64,000 nucleotides of DNA from positions 186,001 through 250,000 of the forward strand of contig NZ_JAUFQO010000002.1 of the NCBI RefSeq assembly GCF_030409835.1. The letters run 5' to 3'. Below, piece by piece: positions 1 through 9,443 of the stretch (positions are counted from its first letter, which is position 1; each line of letters opens with the position of its first letter). This stretch comes from Lutimonas halocynthiae (lineage in GTDB: Bacteria > Bacteroidota > Bacteroidia > Flavobacteriales > Flavobacteriaceae). Both the position numbers and the translations under genes were made by a program. The notes under the pieces are model-generated. The model made no database searches. It was not told the origin of the DNA and saw only the letters and a list, made by a program, of their open reading frames with translations.

Positions 1-1
1 A

Positions 2-598
2 GCCTATGGTATTTATGCCTGTAATGGTATACTTTTTAACCATGAATCTCCAATAAGAGGAGAAACTTTTGTAACCAGAAAGATCACAAGAGCCGCGGCA
101 AGAATTGCTTTGGGTTTGCAGGATAAGTTTTATCTCGGGAATCTAAATGCCCGTCGTGACTGGGGTCATGCCAAAGATTATGTACGTATGATGTGGATGA
201 TCTTACAGGCAGACGAAGCTGAAGATTGGGTTATCGCAACGGGTAAGACTACTTCAGTGCGTGATATGGTACGCATGAGTTTTAATGAATTGGGTATTAC
301 ACTTGATTTTGTAGGTGAAGGAGCTGAAGAAAAGGCTTATGTCAAGGCTTGTTCTCATCCTGATCATCAACTAGAAATCGGGAAAGAAGTTTTGTCAGTT
401 GACCCTAGCTATTACAGACCTACAGAAGTAGATTTACTTATAGGTGATACCACCAAGGCCCGAACCAAATTGGGCTGGGTGCCAGAATATGATTTAGAAG
501 CATTGGTCAAAGAAATGGTAGCCAGTGACCTGGATCTAATGAAAAAAGACCAGTATTTAAATCAAAACGGATATCAAACCTTAAACTATTACGAATAG
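2..598 (+). CDS. gmd: GDP-mannose 4,6-dehydratase, C-terminal part
   Basis: The first step from GDP-mannose to GDP-fucose: an NADP-dependent SDR enzyme forming GDP-4-keto-6-deoxymannose in the cytoplasm. The reading frame is already open at base 2, so the N-terminal half (Rossmann glycine motif and YxxxK) lies outside the window and 198 residues are seen. Diagnostic family segments are present: the [14 protein letters not shown] stretch, [16 protein letters not shown] (nucleotide-sugar binding) and [13 protein letters not shown] near the C-terminus. The fcl partner follows 460 bp downstream, separated only by a GxxExxY gene. Identification is firm; only the missing 5' part limits it. Confidence 0.95.
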   Translation, partial: AYGIYACNGILFNHESPIRGETFVTRKITRAAARIALGLQDKFYLGNLNARRDWGHAKDYVRMMWMILQADEAEDWVIATGKTTSVRDMVRMSFNELGITLDFVGEGAEEKAYVKACSHPDHQLEIGKEVLSVDPSYYRPTEVDLLIGDTTKARTKLGWVPEYDLEALVKEMVASDLDLMKKDQYLNQNGYQTLNYYE

Positions 599-617
599 CA
601 TTTGACAATTAGGCTTG

Positions 618-1007
618 ATGGAAAGTAAACTCATATTTGAAGAAGAAAGTTATAAGATTCTAGGCGTGTGTATCGCCGTCCATAAAAAGATGGGCTCGGG
701 TTTTGAACAGGAAGTATATGAAGAGGTCTTGCAAAAAGAGTTTGTAAAACATGACATCCCCTTTGAAAAAAAGAAAAAGTTATCCCTTTATTATGAGGGA
801 GATCCTTTACAAAAATATTTTATAGCTGATTTTGTGTGTTATGATGCGATCATCCTTGACGTCAGGTCAATGAATTTTATTCATAACAATAGCAAACAGC
901 AGGTGGTTAATTATTTAAAGGCCACTAATTTTCAGCTGGGTTTCCTCATCAATTTTGGAGAACCGAGTTTAAAGTGGAAGCGGGTTATTCATACCGTTGA
1001 AGCTTGA
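618..1007 (+). CDS. GxxExxY family protein
   Basis: A 129-residue protein of the GxxExxY family, small proteins with a PD-(D/E)xK nuclease-like fold, often found inserted in polysaccharide loci of Bacteroidota; their role is not established. The family signature is seen as GSGFEQEVYEEVL (residues about 25-37), and the C-terminal QQVVNYLKAT segment is typical. Usually the strand before it reads ELKA, giving the ExK catalytic pair; here it reads DVRS, so the presumed active site looks altered. A TTG at 615 directly precedes the ATG at 618; the ATG is preferred. It sits between gmd and fcl, 17 bp after gmd. Confidence 0.8.
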   Translation: MESKLIFEEESYKILGVCIAVHKKMGSGFEQEVYEEVLQKEFVKHDIPFEKKKKLSLYYEGDPLQKYFIADFVCYDAIILDVRSMNFIHNNSKQQVVNYLKATNFQLGFLINFGEPSLKWKRVIHTVEA

Positions 1008-1058
1008 TCTGAAAGCCTATCCGTGTTATCTGCTTATTATTAGCGAAATTTAAAAAGA

Positions 1059-1994
1059 ATGAAAAAAGGCTTAAAAATTTATGTCGCCGGCCATAATGGT
1101 ATGGTAGGCTCAGCAGTATGGTGCGCTTTAGAAAAAGCCGGCTATACCAACCTGATCGGAAAAATAAGTACTGAACTTGACCTCCGTGACCAAAAAGCCG
1201 TACAGGCTTTTGTCGCCAAAGAAAAACCCCAAGCCATTATTGATGCAGCGGCCAAGGTTGGCGGTATCCTGGCAAACAGCCAGGACCAATACGGTTTTTT
1301 ACTTCAAAACCTACAGATACAGAACAACCTGATCCAGGCAGCTCATGAGCATGAGATTGCCAAATTCATCTTCCTGGGCAGTTCTTGCATTTATCCCAAA
1401 TTAGCTCCACAACCCCTTAAAGAAGAATACCTGTTGACTGGCCCTTTAGAGCCTACCAATGAGGGCTATGCTTTGGCCAAAATTGCAGGCATCAAACTAT
1501 GCCAGGCTATCAGGGAACAGCATCACAAAGACTTTGTCAGCCTGATGCCTACCAATTTATATGGTCCTAATGATAATTTTGACCTGCAATCATCGCATGT
1601 ATTACCGGCGATGATCAGAAAGTTTCATGAGGCCAAATTAAACAAACAGGCTCCTGTAAACCTTTGGGGCTCCGGCACACCAATGCGTGAATTTTTGCAC
1701 GTAGATGATATGGCTAAGGCCGTACTTTTTGCCTTGGAAAATAAATTACCCGAGCATTTGTATAATGTAGGTACAGGTACTGATGTAACCATCAAACGAC
1801 TGGCTGAGACCATTCAAAAAATTGTTGGTCATGAGGGTAAAATTCAGTGGGATAGTACAAAACCTGACGGAACGCCAAGGAAATTGTTGGATGTTACTAA
1901 GTTGAATGAGTTAGGCTGGAAGGCTGAAATTGGGTTGGAAGAAGGCGTCCTAATGACTTATAACTGGTTCCCTAAGAATAATCTAGGAATCTAA
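1059..1994 (+). CDS. fcl: GDP-L-fucose synthase
   Basis: An NADPH-dependent epimerase/reductase converting GDP-4-keto-6-deoxymannose to GDP-L-fucose, the second step after Gmd. At 311 residues it has the usual family length. Visible are the Rossmann motif AGHNGMVGS (residues 10-18), the active-site serine segment GSSCIYP (107-113) and the catalytic pair Tyr137/Lys141 in EGYALAK. The C-terminal EGVLMTYNWF helix is also typical. It is co-oriented with gmd and with the whole polysaccharide locus that follows, so the polymer or its repeat unit probably contains fucose. Confidence 0.95.
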   Translation: MKKGLKIYVAGHNGMVGSAVWCALEKAGYTNLIGKISTELDLRDQKAVQAFVAKEKPQAIIDAAAKVGGILANSQDQYGFLLQNLQIQNNLIQAAHEHEIAKFIFLGSSCIYPKLAPQPLKEEYLLTGPLEPTNEGYALAKIAGIKLCQAIREQHHKDFVSLMPTNLYGPNDNFDLQSSHVLPAMIRKFHEAKLNKQAPVNLWGSGTPMREFLHVDDMAKAVLFALENKLPEHLYNVGTGTDVTIKRLAETIQKIVGHEGKIQWDSTKPDGTPRKLLDVTKLNELGWKAEIGLEEGVLMTYNWFPKNNLGI

Positions 1995-2050
1995 ATAATT
2001 GAAAGACATCAGAATGTCAATACTAAATTTAAATTAGACAAAAATCACCT

Positions 2051-3406
2051 TTGGCAGATGTAAAAATATATATACAAAACTTTTTTAAAGGGAACGAACG
2101 TTCTGTAAAAGCAAAAAAAAATATTATTTATTCTTTATTTATTAAAGGAATAAGTATAGCTGTTGGGCTCGCCTTTGTACCGTTAATTCTTGACTATTTA
2201 GACCCGGAAAGATATGGTATATGGTTAACATTAAGTTCAATAATTGCATGGTTTTCTTTTTTTGACATTGGTCTAGGTAACGGTTTACGAAATAATCTTA
2301 CCGAAGCTATTGCTAATAATGATCATAAACTTGCAAAAACATACGTAAGTACAACTTATGCAATTTTAGGTGCAGTCCTTTTTGTTATTATTATATTATT
2401 TTTAATAGTAAACCCTTTATTAAATTGGCAAAATATACTAAATACTACAGTTGTTGAAACAAATGAACTAGCTATTGTGGCATTAATAGTTTTTGTATTC
2501 TTTATATTGAAATTTTTCTTTAGTTTAATTGGTACAATATTAAATGCAGACCAACGCCCTGCTATTAGTAATCTTTTTGGACCTTTGAGTAATTTGTTAT
2601 CTCTAATAATTATCTATATCCTTACAAAAATAACAAAAGGGTCATTAATTAATCTAGCTACTGTTTTAAGTGTTGTACCAGTAATAGTTCTTGTCATAGC
2701 AACTTTTGCCTTTTTTATAAAAGATTATAGAATTTATGCACCTTCCATTAAAAATGTTGATATATCTAAATCTAAAGATTTATTGGGCTTAGGGTTTAAA
2801 TTTTTTTATTTTCAAATTTCTTCGGTAATTTTTTTTTCTACTACTAATTTTTTAATTGCTCAATTTTCTAATCAGGAAACTGTTGCCGCATATAATATTG
2901 CTTTTAAATATTTATTTATGGTAAATATGATCTTTGGAATTATTCTAACTCCGTTTTGGTCTGCAGTAACCGACGCTTATGTAAGAGAAGATTTTATTTG
3001 GCTTAAAAACAGTTTAAGAAAATTAAATATATTATCTGGTGTAATGGTTATTGGTTTAGTTTTAGCCCTTATAATTAGCCCTTATATTTATCAATTATGG
3101 ATTGGTGAAAAACTAATAATTCCATTTTCATTAAGTTTAATAATTACATTATATTTAATTCAACAACTTATAATTGCTCCATTCTCAACCTTTATAAATG
3201 GTTTAGGCAAGCTTAAACTTGGATTATTTCTAATTTCAATTAAGCTATTTTTATTCTTTCCATTGGCATATTTTTTAGGCACTTATTATGGTGAGATTGG
3301 AATTGTCATGTCTATGCTCCTAATTCAAATACCATCACTAATTCAGGAACCTATTCAAGTTTTTAAAATTATTAATAATAGCGCATATGGTATATGGAAC
3401 AAATAA
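2051..3406 (+). CDS. wzx: Wzx-type polysaccharide flippase
   Basis: A 451-residue inner-membrane protein of the MATE-like polysaccharide transport family (Wzx/RfbX), expected to flip the lipid-linked repeat unit across the inner membrane. About twelve hydrophobic segments are spread over the whole length, starting near residue 25 (IIYSLFIKGISIAVGLAFVPLIL). The YGIWLTLSSIIAWFSFFDIGLGNGLRN stretch near residue 55 is the family's conserved N-terminal region. The only plausible start is a TTG at 2051; the next in-frame ATG lies deep inside the protein. Codon use is markedly more AT-rich than in gmd/fcl, marking the left edge of the variable block. The next gene begins 14 bp later. Confidence 0.88.
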   Translation: MADVKIYIQNFFKGNERSVKAKKNIIYSLFIKGISIAVGLAFVPLILDYLDPERYGIWLTLSSIIAWFSFFDIGLGNGLRNNLTEAIANNDHKLAKTYVSTTYAILGAVLFVIIILFLIVNPLLNWQNILNTTVVETNELAIVALIVFVFFILKFFFSLIGTILNADQRPAISNLFGPLSNLLSLIIIYILTKITKGSLINLATVLSVVPVIVLVIATFAFFIKDYRIYAPSIKNVDISKSKDLLGLGFKFFYFQISSVIFFSTTNFLIAQFSNQETVAAYNIAFKYLFMVNMIFGIILTPFWSAVTDAYVREDFIWLKNSLRKLNILSGVMVIGLVLALIISPYIYQLWIGEKLIIPFSLSLIITLYLIQQLIIAPFSTFINGLGKLKLGLFLISIKLFLFFPLAYFLGTYYGEIGIVMSMLLIQIPSLIQEPIQVFKIINNSAYGIWNK

Positions 3407-3419
3407 TGAAAAATCAAAA

Positions 3420-4682
3420 ATGAAAATACTTTGGTTTGCAAATACACCTTGCTCTGCATCTGAAAAACTAACACCTGGTCTTAACAGGGGCGGTTGGCTT
3501 TCTGCGTTAGAGCATGAATTGTCAAAAAAAGACAATTTAGAATTACATGTAGCTTTCTATTATTCAGAAAGCACAGAACCCTTTTTACATAATAATGTTT
3601 GGTTTTATCCAATTTTTCTAAAGAATAGTGGTTCGAAAATTCAACGTTACAAAGCACGTCTTTTAAAAAAGGATCATAACAATAATGCTGAAATTTCTCA
3701 ATTAATGGCAATTGTTGAACAAATAAATCCTGATGTTATTCATGTTCATGGAACAGAGAATAATTTTGGATTAGTTCAATATCATTCTACTATTCCAGTT
3801 GTGATTTCAATGCAAGGAATATTAAGCCCATATGTCGAGAAGTTCTATTCAGGAATACCATTTTATATTACTAGAAAATTAAATAGTCTAAGGAGCAAAA
3901 TTTTATTGCAATCAGCAAATTATGAATTTCAGAAGCTTAGAAAAAACTCTATCCGTGAACGTGAAATTTTAAGAATTTGTAAGAACATTATTGGGAGAAC
4001 TGATTGGGATGAAAGAGTAACCAGAATATTAGCTCAAAACAGTAATTATTTTGTTGGTCAGGAAATGCTCAGGCCCTCATTCTATGAGAAGATATGGCAA
4101 AAAACACAGTTTGAAAAAAAAATTCGTATTGTTACTGTTTCTAGCAATTCAGTTTACAAAGGTTTTGAAACCATAGTCAAAACCGCTAACATTCTCTCCA
4201 AGTATCGCGATTTTGACTTTGAATGGCAAGTGATTGGTTTAAATGAAAAAAGTGAGATAGTATTACTTACTCAAAAATGGTTAAAAATAAAACCCGAAAA
4301 TATTTGCATCAAATTATTTGGTGAAAAAAATGAAACTGAGATCGTAGATTTGCTTTTATCTGCAGATATCTATTGCCAAGTGAGCCACATTGAAAATAGT
4401 CCAAATAGCCTTTGCGAAGCTATGATTCTCGGATTGCCTTCGATTGCATCATTTGCTGGAGGAACCAATTCAATATTAGAAAATGGTAGAGAAGGAATTT
4501 TGGTTCAAGATGGTGATCCTTATTCTTTTGCAGGGGCAATTCAAGAGCTTTCAGCAGATTTTGAAAAATCAAGTCGCTATTCAAAAAATTCTCGAAACCG
4601 TGCGTATGAAAGGCATGATAAACAAAGAATTGTTATGGAATTAATAGACACCTATCAAACTATAATAAATCAGAAAATTTAG
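3420..4682 (+). CDS. Family 4 glycosyltransferase
   Basis: A 420-residue cytoplasmic glycosyltransferase with GT-B fold. The C-terminal GT4 domain (about residues 230-400) has the pattern FGEKNETEIVDLLLSADIYCQVS and ENSPNSLCEAMILGLPSIASFAGG, where the glutamate pair E-x7-E binds the nucleotide sugar. The start at 3420 (MKILWFANTPC) is typical of these enzymes; an in-frame ATG at 3387 would overlap wzx by 20 bp and add eleven unlikely residues. Donor and acceptor sugars cannot be read from sequence. It is followed directly by the polymerase gene (1-bp gap). Confidence 0.85.
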   Translation: MKILWFANTPCSASEKLTPGLNRGGWLSALEHELSKKDNLELHVAFYYSESTEPFLHNNVWFYPIFLKNSGSKIQRYKARLLKKDHNNNAEISQLMAIVEQINPDVIHVHGTENNFGLVQYHSTIPVVISMQGILSPYVEKFYSGIPFYITRKLNSLRSKILLQSANYEFQKLRKNSIREREILRICKNIIGRTDWDERVTRILAQNSNYFVGQEMLRPSFYEKIWQKTQFEKKIRIVTVSSNSVYKGFETIVKTANILSKYRDFDFEWQVIGLNEKSEIVLLTQKWLKIKPENICIKLFGEKNETEIVDLLLSADIYCQVSHIENSPNSLCEAMILGLPSIASFAGGTNSILENGREGILVQDGDPYSFAGAIQELSADFEKSSRYSKNSRNRAYERHDKQRIVMELIDTYQTIINQKI

Positions 4683-4683
4683 A

Positions 4684-6198
4684 ATGCTGAAAATTGACTT
4701 CCTAAGTTATAAAGCTATTGCCAAGTATTTAATTGTTTTTACAATGATTCTACTGGCGGGCACAGTTTTAAAAGATATAGTTGCCATATTATTTGTAAGT
4801 TTTATTATTTTTTTTGGAGTTACAAAAAATTTATATAAAGCACTTGAAGTATTTCTAATTTGGTTTTTTATTTATAATTTTTATTTAGGACAAGGTTTCT
4901 TATCTATTGGGATTATTTCAAAATATATTGCGAAACCTCCATTTTTACTATTTGTTATATTCATTTTTTTTTATAATAGAATTCCGTTGAAAGTATTAAA
5001 ATCACAATATCTTAAAACATGGATAGTTTTTTTATTTATTACATTATTAAGCGCCATACTTCATTCTCAATCACCCTTTGTAGTTGTTTCTCTAAGCTCA
5101 TTTTTCTTTTTATATTTGTTATTGAGGTCCAGTTTATTAAGTATCCGTCAATATCAAAATATTCTGAATCTATTCGTTGCAGCAGCTATTCTTCAGACAA
5201 TGGTATCATTTCTTCAGGTATCAGAATTAATTTCTCCTCCGTCAAAGATGATGGATGATGGTGGCGGCGGGCAGTATGAGTGGTTGGCCGGGTTAGATGA
5301 TGCCGCTAGTGGTACATTTGGCCCAGGAGCAGGCCATATTGTTTCATGGTATGCTGCATTAATGTCATTATTTCTTCTGATCACCTGGTCGATTACAAAA
5401 AATAAATCCTACCTAATATTAACAGCTATTATTTTCCTTCAGTTTGCAATGATCGATTCAAAAACAATAATGGGAGTAACTATTTTAATGTTAGGCTATT
5501 TATTTTTATTTCTATATAGAAAAAAAAACGTATTCAAATTGAATATCCAACGTTATTTCTTTTTTATACTAATTATAGCATTAAGTGGAATGGTTTTTTT
5601 TAAGGCTTGGAATACATATTATGAATACTATGGTGCTAAAACGGGAGGTTCAAGAACAAATCTTTCTGCAGTTTATGAAAATGAAGCTAAAGCATCAAAA
5701 GATTTGATCATAGCTAATATTGGAGATTGGGGTAAAATCCAAGGCTTCACTTATATTACTGAAGACTTCATCGCTACCGACCCTACGCAATTAATTTGGG
5801 GATATGGCATTCAGGGTTACACATTTAACGGAAAAATGGGATTTATTGAGAGTAAAGACACCCCTTTAATGCAGTTAAATAATTTAACTAGAAGTAGATC
5901 AGGGTTGATAGGACAGTTTGCAATGAGTGGATTGTTAGGATTTATTCTATTAATCACTGCTATTATTCAATGGTTCAGGTTAAACAACAAAAAAAATAGG
6001 AACAAATTTGATTTGCTGAAATCAAGTATGTTAAATATATATGTATCTTTTTCCATACTAGCAGCATTTCTATACCAAATTGATATAACTACTATTCCCA
6101 TTATTTCTTTTTTTGCAATCATTGCTATATACACAAAACTATCAGATTATAGTAATATGCAGCAATTTCTAATAATACATGAAAAAAATGCGCTATAG
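4684..6198 (+). CDS. wzy: O-antigen/exopolysaccharide polymerase, Wzy-like
   Basis: A 504-residue multispanning protein, with about eleven hydrophobic segments and one long periplasmic loop (about residues 305-405) between the last groups of helices. This is the architecture of Wzy polymerases and O-antigen ligases. Wzy proteins are poorly conserved, so the call rests on topology, length and position between glycosyltransferases and Wzx. It is expected to join repeat units at the periplasmic face. It overlaps the next gene by 20 bp, which indicates translational coupling. A ligase rather than a polymerase is possible, but no other polymerase candidate exists in the locus. Confidence 0.75.
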   Translation: MLKIDFLSYKAIAKYLIVFTMILLAGTVLKDIVAILFVSFIIFFGVTKNLYKALEVFLIWFFIYNFYLGQGFLSIGIISKYIAKPPFLLFVIFIFFYNRIPLKVLKSQYLKTWIVFLFITLLSAILHSQSPFVVVSLSSFFFLYLLLRSSLLSIRQYQNILNLFVAAAILQTMVSFLQVSELISPPSKMMDDGGGGQYEWLAGLDDAASGTFGPGAGHIVSWYAALMSLFLLITWSITKNKSYLILTAIIFLQFAMIDSKTIMGVTILMLGYLFLFLYRKKNVFKLNIQRYFFFILIIALSGMVFFKAWNTYYEYYGAKTGGSRTNLSAVYENEAKASKDLIIANIGDWGKIQGFTYITEDFIATDPTQLIWGYGIQGYTFNGKMGFIESKDTPLMQLNNLTRSRSGLIGQFAMSGLLGFILLITAIIQWFRLNNKKNRNKFDLLKSSMLNIYVSFSILAAFLYQIDITTIPIISFFAIIAIYTKLSDYSNMQQFLIIHEKNAL

Positions 6199-6778
6199 AA
6201 ATCTACAACATTCCATAAACATTGTAAGCAGAAGATTACATTTTTTCTGGGGTAAACGCAACTACATTTCTGCACTTTGGTGGGGTATAAAACTGGGAAA
6301 AGATTCAAAGTTTGATGGAAAATGTCATTTTGAAAAATTTCCGGATACCATAATAGAAATAGGAGATAATTGTGAGTTCAGATCCAGAAAAAATTCAAAT
6401 TTAATCGGTATAAATAGACCGTGCTCCATAAGTACTATGAATTCAAAATATCAGGCATCAGTTGAAATCGGGAATAATTGTGGTTTTAGCGGTACTGTGA
6501 TAGGAGCTTTTAAAAGTATTAAGATAGGAGCTAATGTAAAATGCGGGGCTAATACATTGATTACAGATGCCGATTGGCATCTTGATGATATTCGCAGTGG
6601 TGCACCTAAAGATGTAATTATTGGAGATAACGTATGGCTAGGAGAGGGGGCCAAAGTTTTAAAAGGAGTTACGATTGGCGAGAATAGTCTAATAGGAGCA
6701 GGTAGCGTTGTGACGAAGAGTATAGCCGCAAATGTAATAGCGGCAGGGAATCCATGTAAAGAATTAAGATCGCTGTGA
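6179..6778 (+). CDS. Hexapeptide-repeat acyltransferase
   Basis: A 199-residue left-handed beta-helix O- or N-acetyltransferase of the WbbJ/maltose acetyltransferase type. The isoleucine-rich hexapeptide pattern begins near residue 60 (IIEIGDNCEF) and recurs through VIIGDNVWLGEGAKVLKGVTIGENSLIGAGSVVTKSI near residues 140-185, ending with the typical AGNPCKELR tail. It probably acetylates a sugar of the exopolysaccharide with acetyl-CoA in the cytoplasm. The start at 6179 overlaps the polymerase gene; a second ATG at 6188 is equally possible. Confidence 0.85.
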   Translation: MKKMRYRNLQHSINIVSRRLHFFWGKRNYISALWWGIKLGKDSKFDGKCHFEKFPDTIIEIGDNCEFRSRKNSNLIGINRPCSISTMNSKYQASVEIGNNCGFSGTVIGAFKSIKIGANVKCGANTLITDADWHLDDIRSGAPKDVIIGDNVWLGEGAKVLKGVTIGENSLIGAGSVVTKSIAANVIAAGNPCKELRSL

Positions 6779-7905
6779 AAAATATTATATACATTGGTAA
6801 ATACACTTTGAATGAAAATTTTCTATCTGCAGGATCTAAAAGGGTTTTAAATCAGGTAAAGTATTTGCAAAATAAACACAACGTTTTTGTAATAACATTC
6901 TCTTCTTGGGGCTCAAGTTATAGTTTTAATTTAAATTTTCAGACGAATGAGCAGAAGAGCCTTTTTGATCTATTTCGTTACCCTATTTATTGGATCTCAT
7001 TTTTTTGGAATTTGATAAAAAGAAAGAAAAGTGAAAACTATTTACTTCTTGAGTCGAATGTTGAAATATATGCTGTATTTCCAGTTTTTTTTGCAAAACT
7101 GTTAGGGTATAAAATAATTCACGATGTTGTTGAAGATTTCTCCCACCAGTCCGATTTGTCCAGGAATCAAAAATTAAGTTTAACGATTGATAAATGGTTT
7201 AAAAAAAATATATCAAAATATTGCTCGGGAGTTATAGTTATTTCTGAAAATTTAGATAGAAAATATAAGCGATTTGACTTGCCTATTATAAAAATATATA
7301 ATTCTGTTGAGAAGCAAGATTATAATCATTTTATTTATCCAATTGAAACTTTTAATTTTTTCTATTCAGGAAGTTTTGGTCCAAAGGATGGGGTTTTAGA
7401 TCTTATAGAAGCTTTTAATTTACTTTCTAAAAAGACAGATAATATTCATCTTTATTTAACAGGCAAGGGGCATGGTCAATGTTTCAATGAATGTTTGGAT
7501 AAAATGGAAAATAATAAAAAAATTACATATATGGGGTTTCTTCCTGAAAATGAAATGATTTCATGTTTAAAAAAGTCGCATGTGTTATGCATTACTCGTT
7601 CAAATAGTGCTTTTGCAAATAATGGATTCCCATTTAAGCTTGCGGAATATTTGTCATTTGGTATTCCTGTATTAACAACAACAGTAAGTGATATACCTTT
7701 TCTTTTGAAAAACAATGAAAATGCCTTTTTTGCAGTACCTGAAAGTGTTAATTCAATTGCAGAAACTATGGAAAAGATCATTTTTAATTATGCAAAAGCT
7801 ATTGAAATTGGCAAGAGAGGAAGATTATTTTGTTTAGAAAATTTTTCAATTGAAAAAATTGGTTTAGAATTAGAGGGCTTTATGGAAAGAATTATTAGAA
7901 AATAA
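6775..7905 (+). CDS. Family 4 glycosyltransferase
   Basis: A 376-residue GT-B glycosyltransferase. The C-terminal domain carries FYSGSFGPKDGVLDLIEAFNLL (start of the GT4 domain, near residue 195) and a donor-site region SNSAFANNGFPFKLAEYLSFGIPVLTT near residue 280, in which FPFKLAEY replaces the usual E-x7-E spacing. Translation starts at a GTG whose bases overlap the previous stop codon (GTGA), a coupled arrangement. Substrate cannot be read. It is followed by a decayed acyltransferase, so this part of the locus has been rearranged. Confidence 0.85.
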   Translation: MKNIIYIGKYTLNENFLSAGSKRVLNQVKYLQNKHNVFVITFSSWGSSYSFNLNFQTNEQKSLFDLFRYPIYWISFFWNLIKRKKSENYLLLESNVEIYAVFPVFFAKLLGYKIIHDVVEDFSHQSDLSRNQKLSLTIDKWFKKNISKYCSGVIVISENLDRKYKRFDLPIIKIYNSVEKQDYNHFIYPIETFNFFYSGSFGPKDGVLDLIEAFNLLSKKTDNIHLYLTGKGHGQCFNECLDKMENNKKITYMGFLPENEMISCLKKSHVLCITRSNSAFANNGFPFKLAEYLSFGIPVLTTTVSDIPFLLKNNENAFFAVPESVNSIAETMEKIIFNYAKAIEIGKRGRLFCLENFSIEKIGLELEGFMERIIRK

Positions 7906-7929
7906 TAGGTTATTTAAGAGTCGAATTAT

Positions 7930-8398
7930 TTGAAAAATCATCTAAGAAATTCTCTATTGAGCAAGTGATTGATGAGTATAAAAAGCACTTTGTTATTGTT
8001 TAATCTGAATGGTCGATCAAATATTATAAGTTTTAACCAATGGTGTCAGTTTAGTGAAGGTGGAAATTTTTCTATTGTAATAATTGCTTTATTTGAAATG
8101 GGTGTAATTAGTAAAGGGAAGTTACTTTATACGGATAAAACAACATTTCTTATATCATAATTTCATCGATAAGGAATTAATTGCCTGATGGAGAAAGACT
8201 TTTACTCGTAGAAAAAGGAAATTCAGGAAGTATCTATTTATAGGTGAACACACAATTATTACAAAGCCAATAACAAATGTTGAATATTCTATAATTGCAG
8301 GAGTTTTAGTTGAAATAAAAGATATCCCTAAATGTGAAATTTAGGAGTGGCTACCAGAAAACTTTATCAAAAGAAAGAAATTTATCCCTAATTGTTTA
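7930..8398 (+). pseudogene. Decayed hexapeptide acyltransferase
   Basis: This 494-bp gap between two glycosyltransferase genes is not empty. Translating the + strand shows pieces of an acyltransferase spread over two frames with several stops. The N-terminal part, LMSIKSTLLLFNLNGR..., is open from about 7969 to 8160. After a frame change near 8170 come ELIA*WRKTFT, then FIGEHTIITKPIT, YSIIAGVLVEIKDIPKCEI and a stop where acyltransferases normally have WAGNPAK. The final FIKRKKFIPN matches the usual basic tail. I infer one frameshift plus at least three nonsense changes. The glycosyltransferase start at 8400 lies in the last codons of the dead gene. Confidence 0.72.
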
Positions 8399-8399
8399 C

Positions 8400-9443
8400 A
8401 TGAAAAAAGTACTAATTATTGTTCCAGAACTAAAAAAACCTGGAGGTGTTGCAGCATTATTTAACATTTTAAAAATTGAACAAAATTATTCAAATATTTC
8501 ATTGTTTATTTTAAGTAATAAGCTTCCTTTATTTTTGAGACTTCCAATGAAATATATCGAATTTATTATAAAAATTCAATCAGTTGGTTTAGTTCATTTA
8601 AATCCTTCTTTAAACAGAAAATCCTTCTTACGAGATTCTCTTTTTGCTTGGTTAACTTTATTATTCTCTAAAAAACTGGTTGTTTATTGGCATGGTTGGG
8701 ATGAAACCTATGAAAAAAAAATTATTAATAATGCATTTTTAAAATGGGTATTGAAAAGAACATTTCTAAAAGCTCAAGTGACTATTGTATTGGGAAAGTT
8801 ATTTAAAAGCAAACTTTGTAAATTTGGTTACAATAATAGAATTGTAATTGAAACAAATAGTGCAGAAAATAAATATATTATAAATCAACATCCAAAAAAT
8901 ATAAATAAATCTGAACTTATTAATCTACTTTTTTTATCAAGGCTTGAAAAGGTAAAAGGGGTTTATATTGCTATTGAGACTTTACGAATTTTAAATAGGA
9001 ACAAACAAAAATACAGGTTGTTAATAGCTGGAAGTGGAAAAGAAGAAGAAAAGATTAAGGTAATTATTGCAGACGACAAGTCTATTGAATGGGTAGGTTA
9101 TGTTACTGAAATTTCTAAGCATAATCTATTAGAAAGGTCAAATTTAATGTTTTTCCCTTCAGAACATCCAGAAGGGTTACCTCTAACTCTATTAGAAGGT
9201 ATGATGTATGGTTTACCAATTTTATCTAGACCAGTTGGTGGCATTCCAGATATCATAATAAATGGTGAAAATGGTTACCTTCTTGAAAGTTTAGAGCCTA
9301 AAGATTATGCTTCTAAAATTAAAGAACTAGTTGATTCCAATTATGAATACAATCGAATATCTGAAAATAATATTGAAAAAAGTAAAATATTTCACCCTGA
9401 AAATGTTAGGCTGAGACTAAATGCGATTTATGATCAAATATAA
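8400..9443 (+). CDS. Family 4 glycosyltransferase
   Basis: A 347-residue GT-B glycosyltransferase starting MKKVLIIVPELKKPGGVAAL, a classic GT4 N-terminus with the glycine-rich loop. The C-terminal half shows LFLSRLEKVKGVYIAIET, LLIAGSGKEEEKIK and SNLMFFPSEHPEGLPLTLLEGMMYGLPILSRPVGGIPDII, which holds the E-x7-E donor site. The frame is open upstream to 8334, but those codons belong to the decayed acyltransferase, so the ATG at 8400 is chosen. It overlaps the next gene by 23 bp. Sugar specificity is unknown. Confidence 0.88.
   Translation: MKKVLIIVPELKKPGGVAALFNILKIEQNYSNISLFILSNKLPLFLRLPMKYIEFIIKIQSVGLVHLNPSLNRKSFLRDSLFAWLTLLFSKKLVVYWHGWDETYEKKIINNAFLKWVLKRTFLKAQVTIVLGKLFKSKLCKFGYNNRIVIETNSAENKYIINQHPKNINKSELINLLFLSRLEKVKGVYIAIETLRILNRNKQKYRLLIAGSGKEEEKIKVIIADDKSIEWVGYVTEISKHNLLERSNLMFFPSEHPEGLPLTLLEGMMYGLPILSRPVGGIPDIIINGENGYLLESLEPKDYASKIKELVDSNYEYNRISENNIEKSKIFHPENVRLRLNAIYDQI

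Noticed and set aside
7969-8160. A 63-residue protein gene
   Set aside because: It is the in-frame piece of the decayed acyltransferase and has no independent support.
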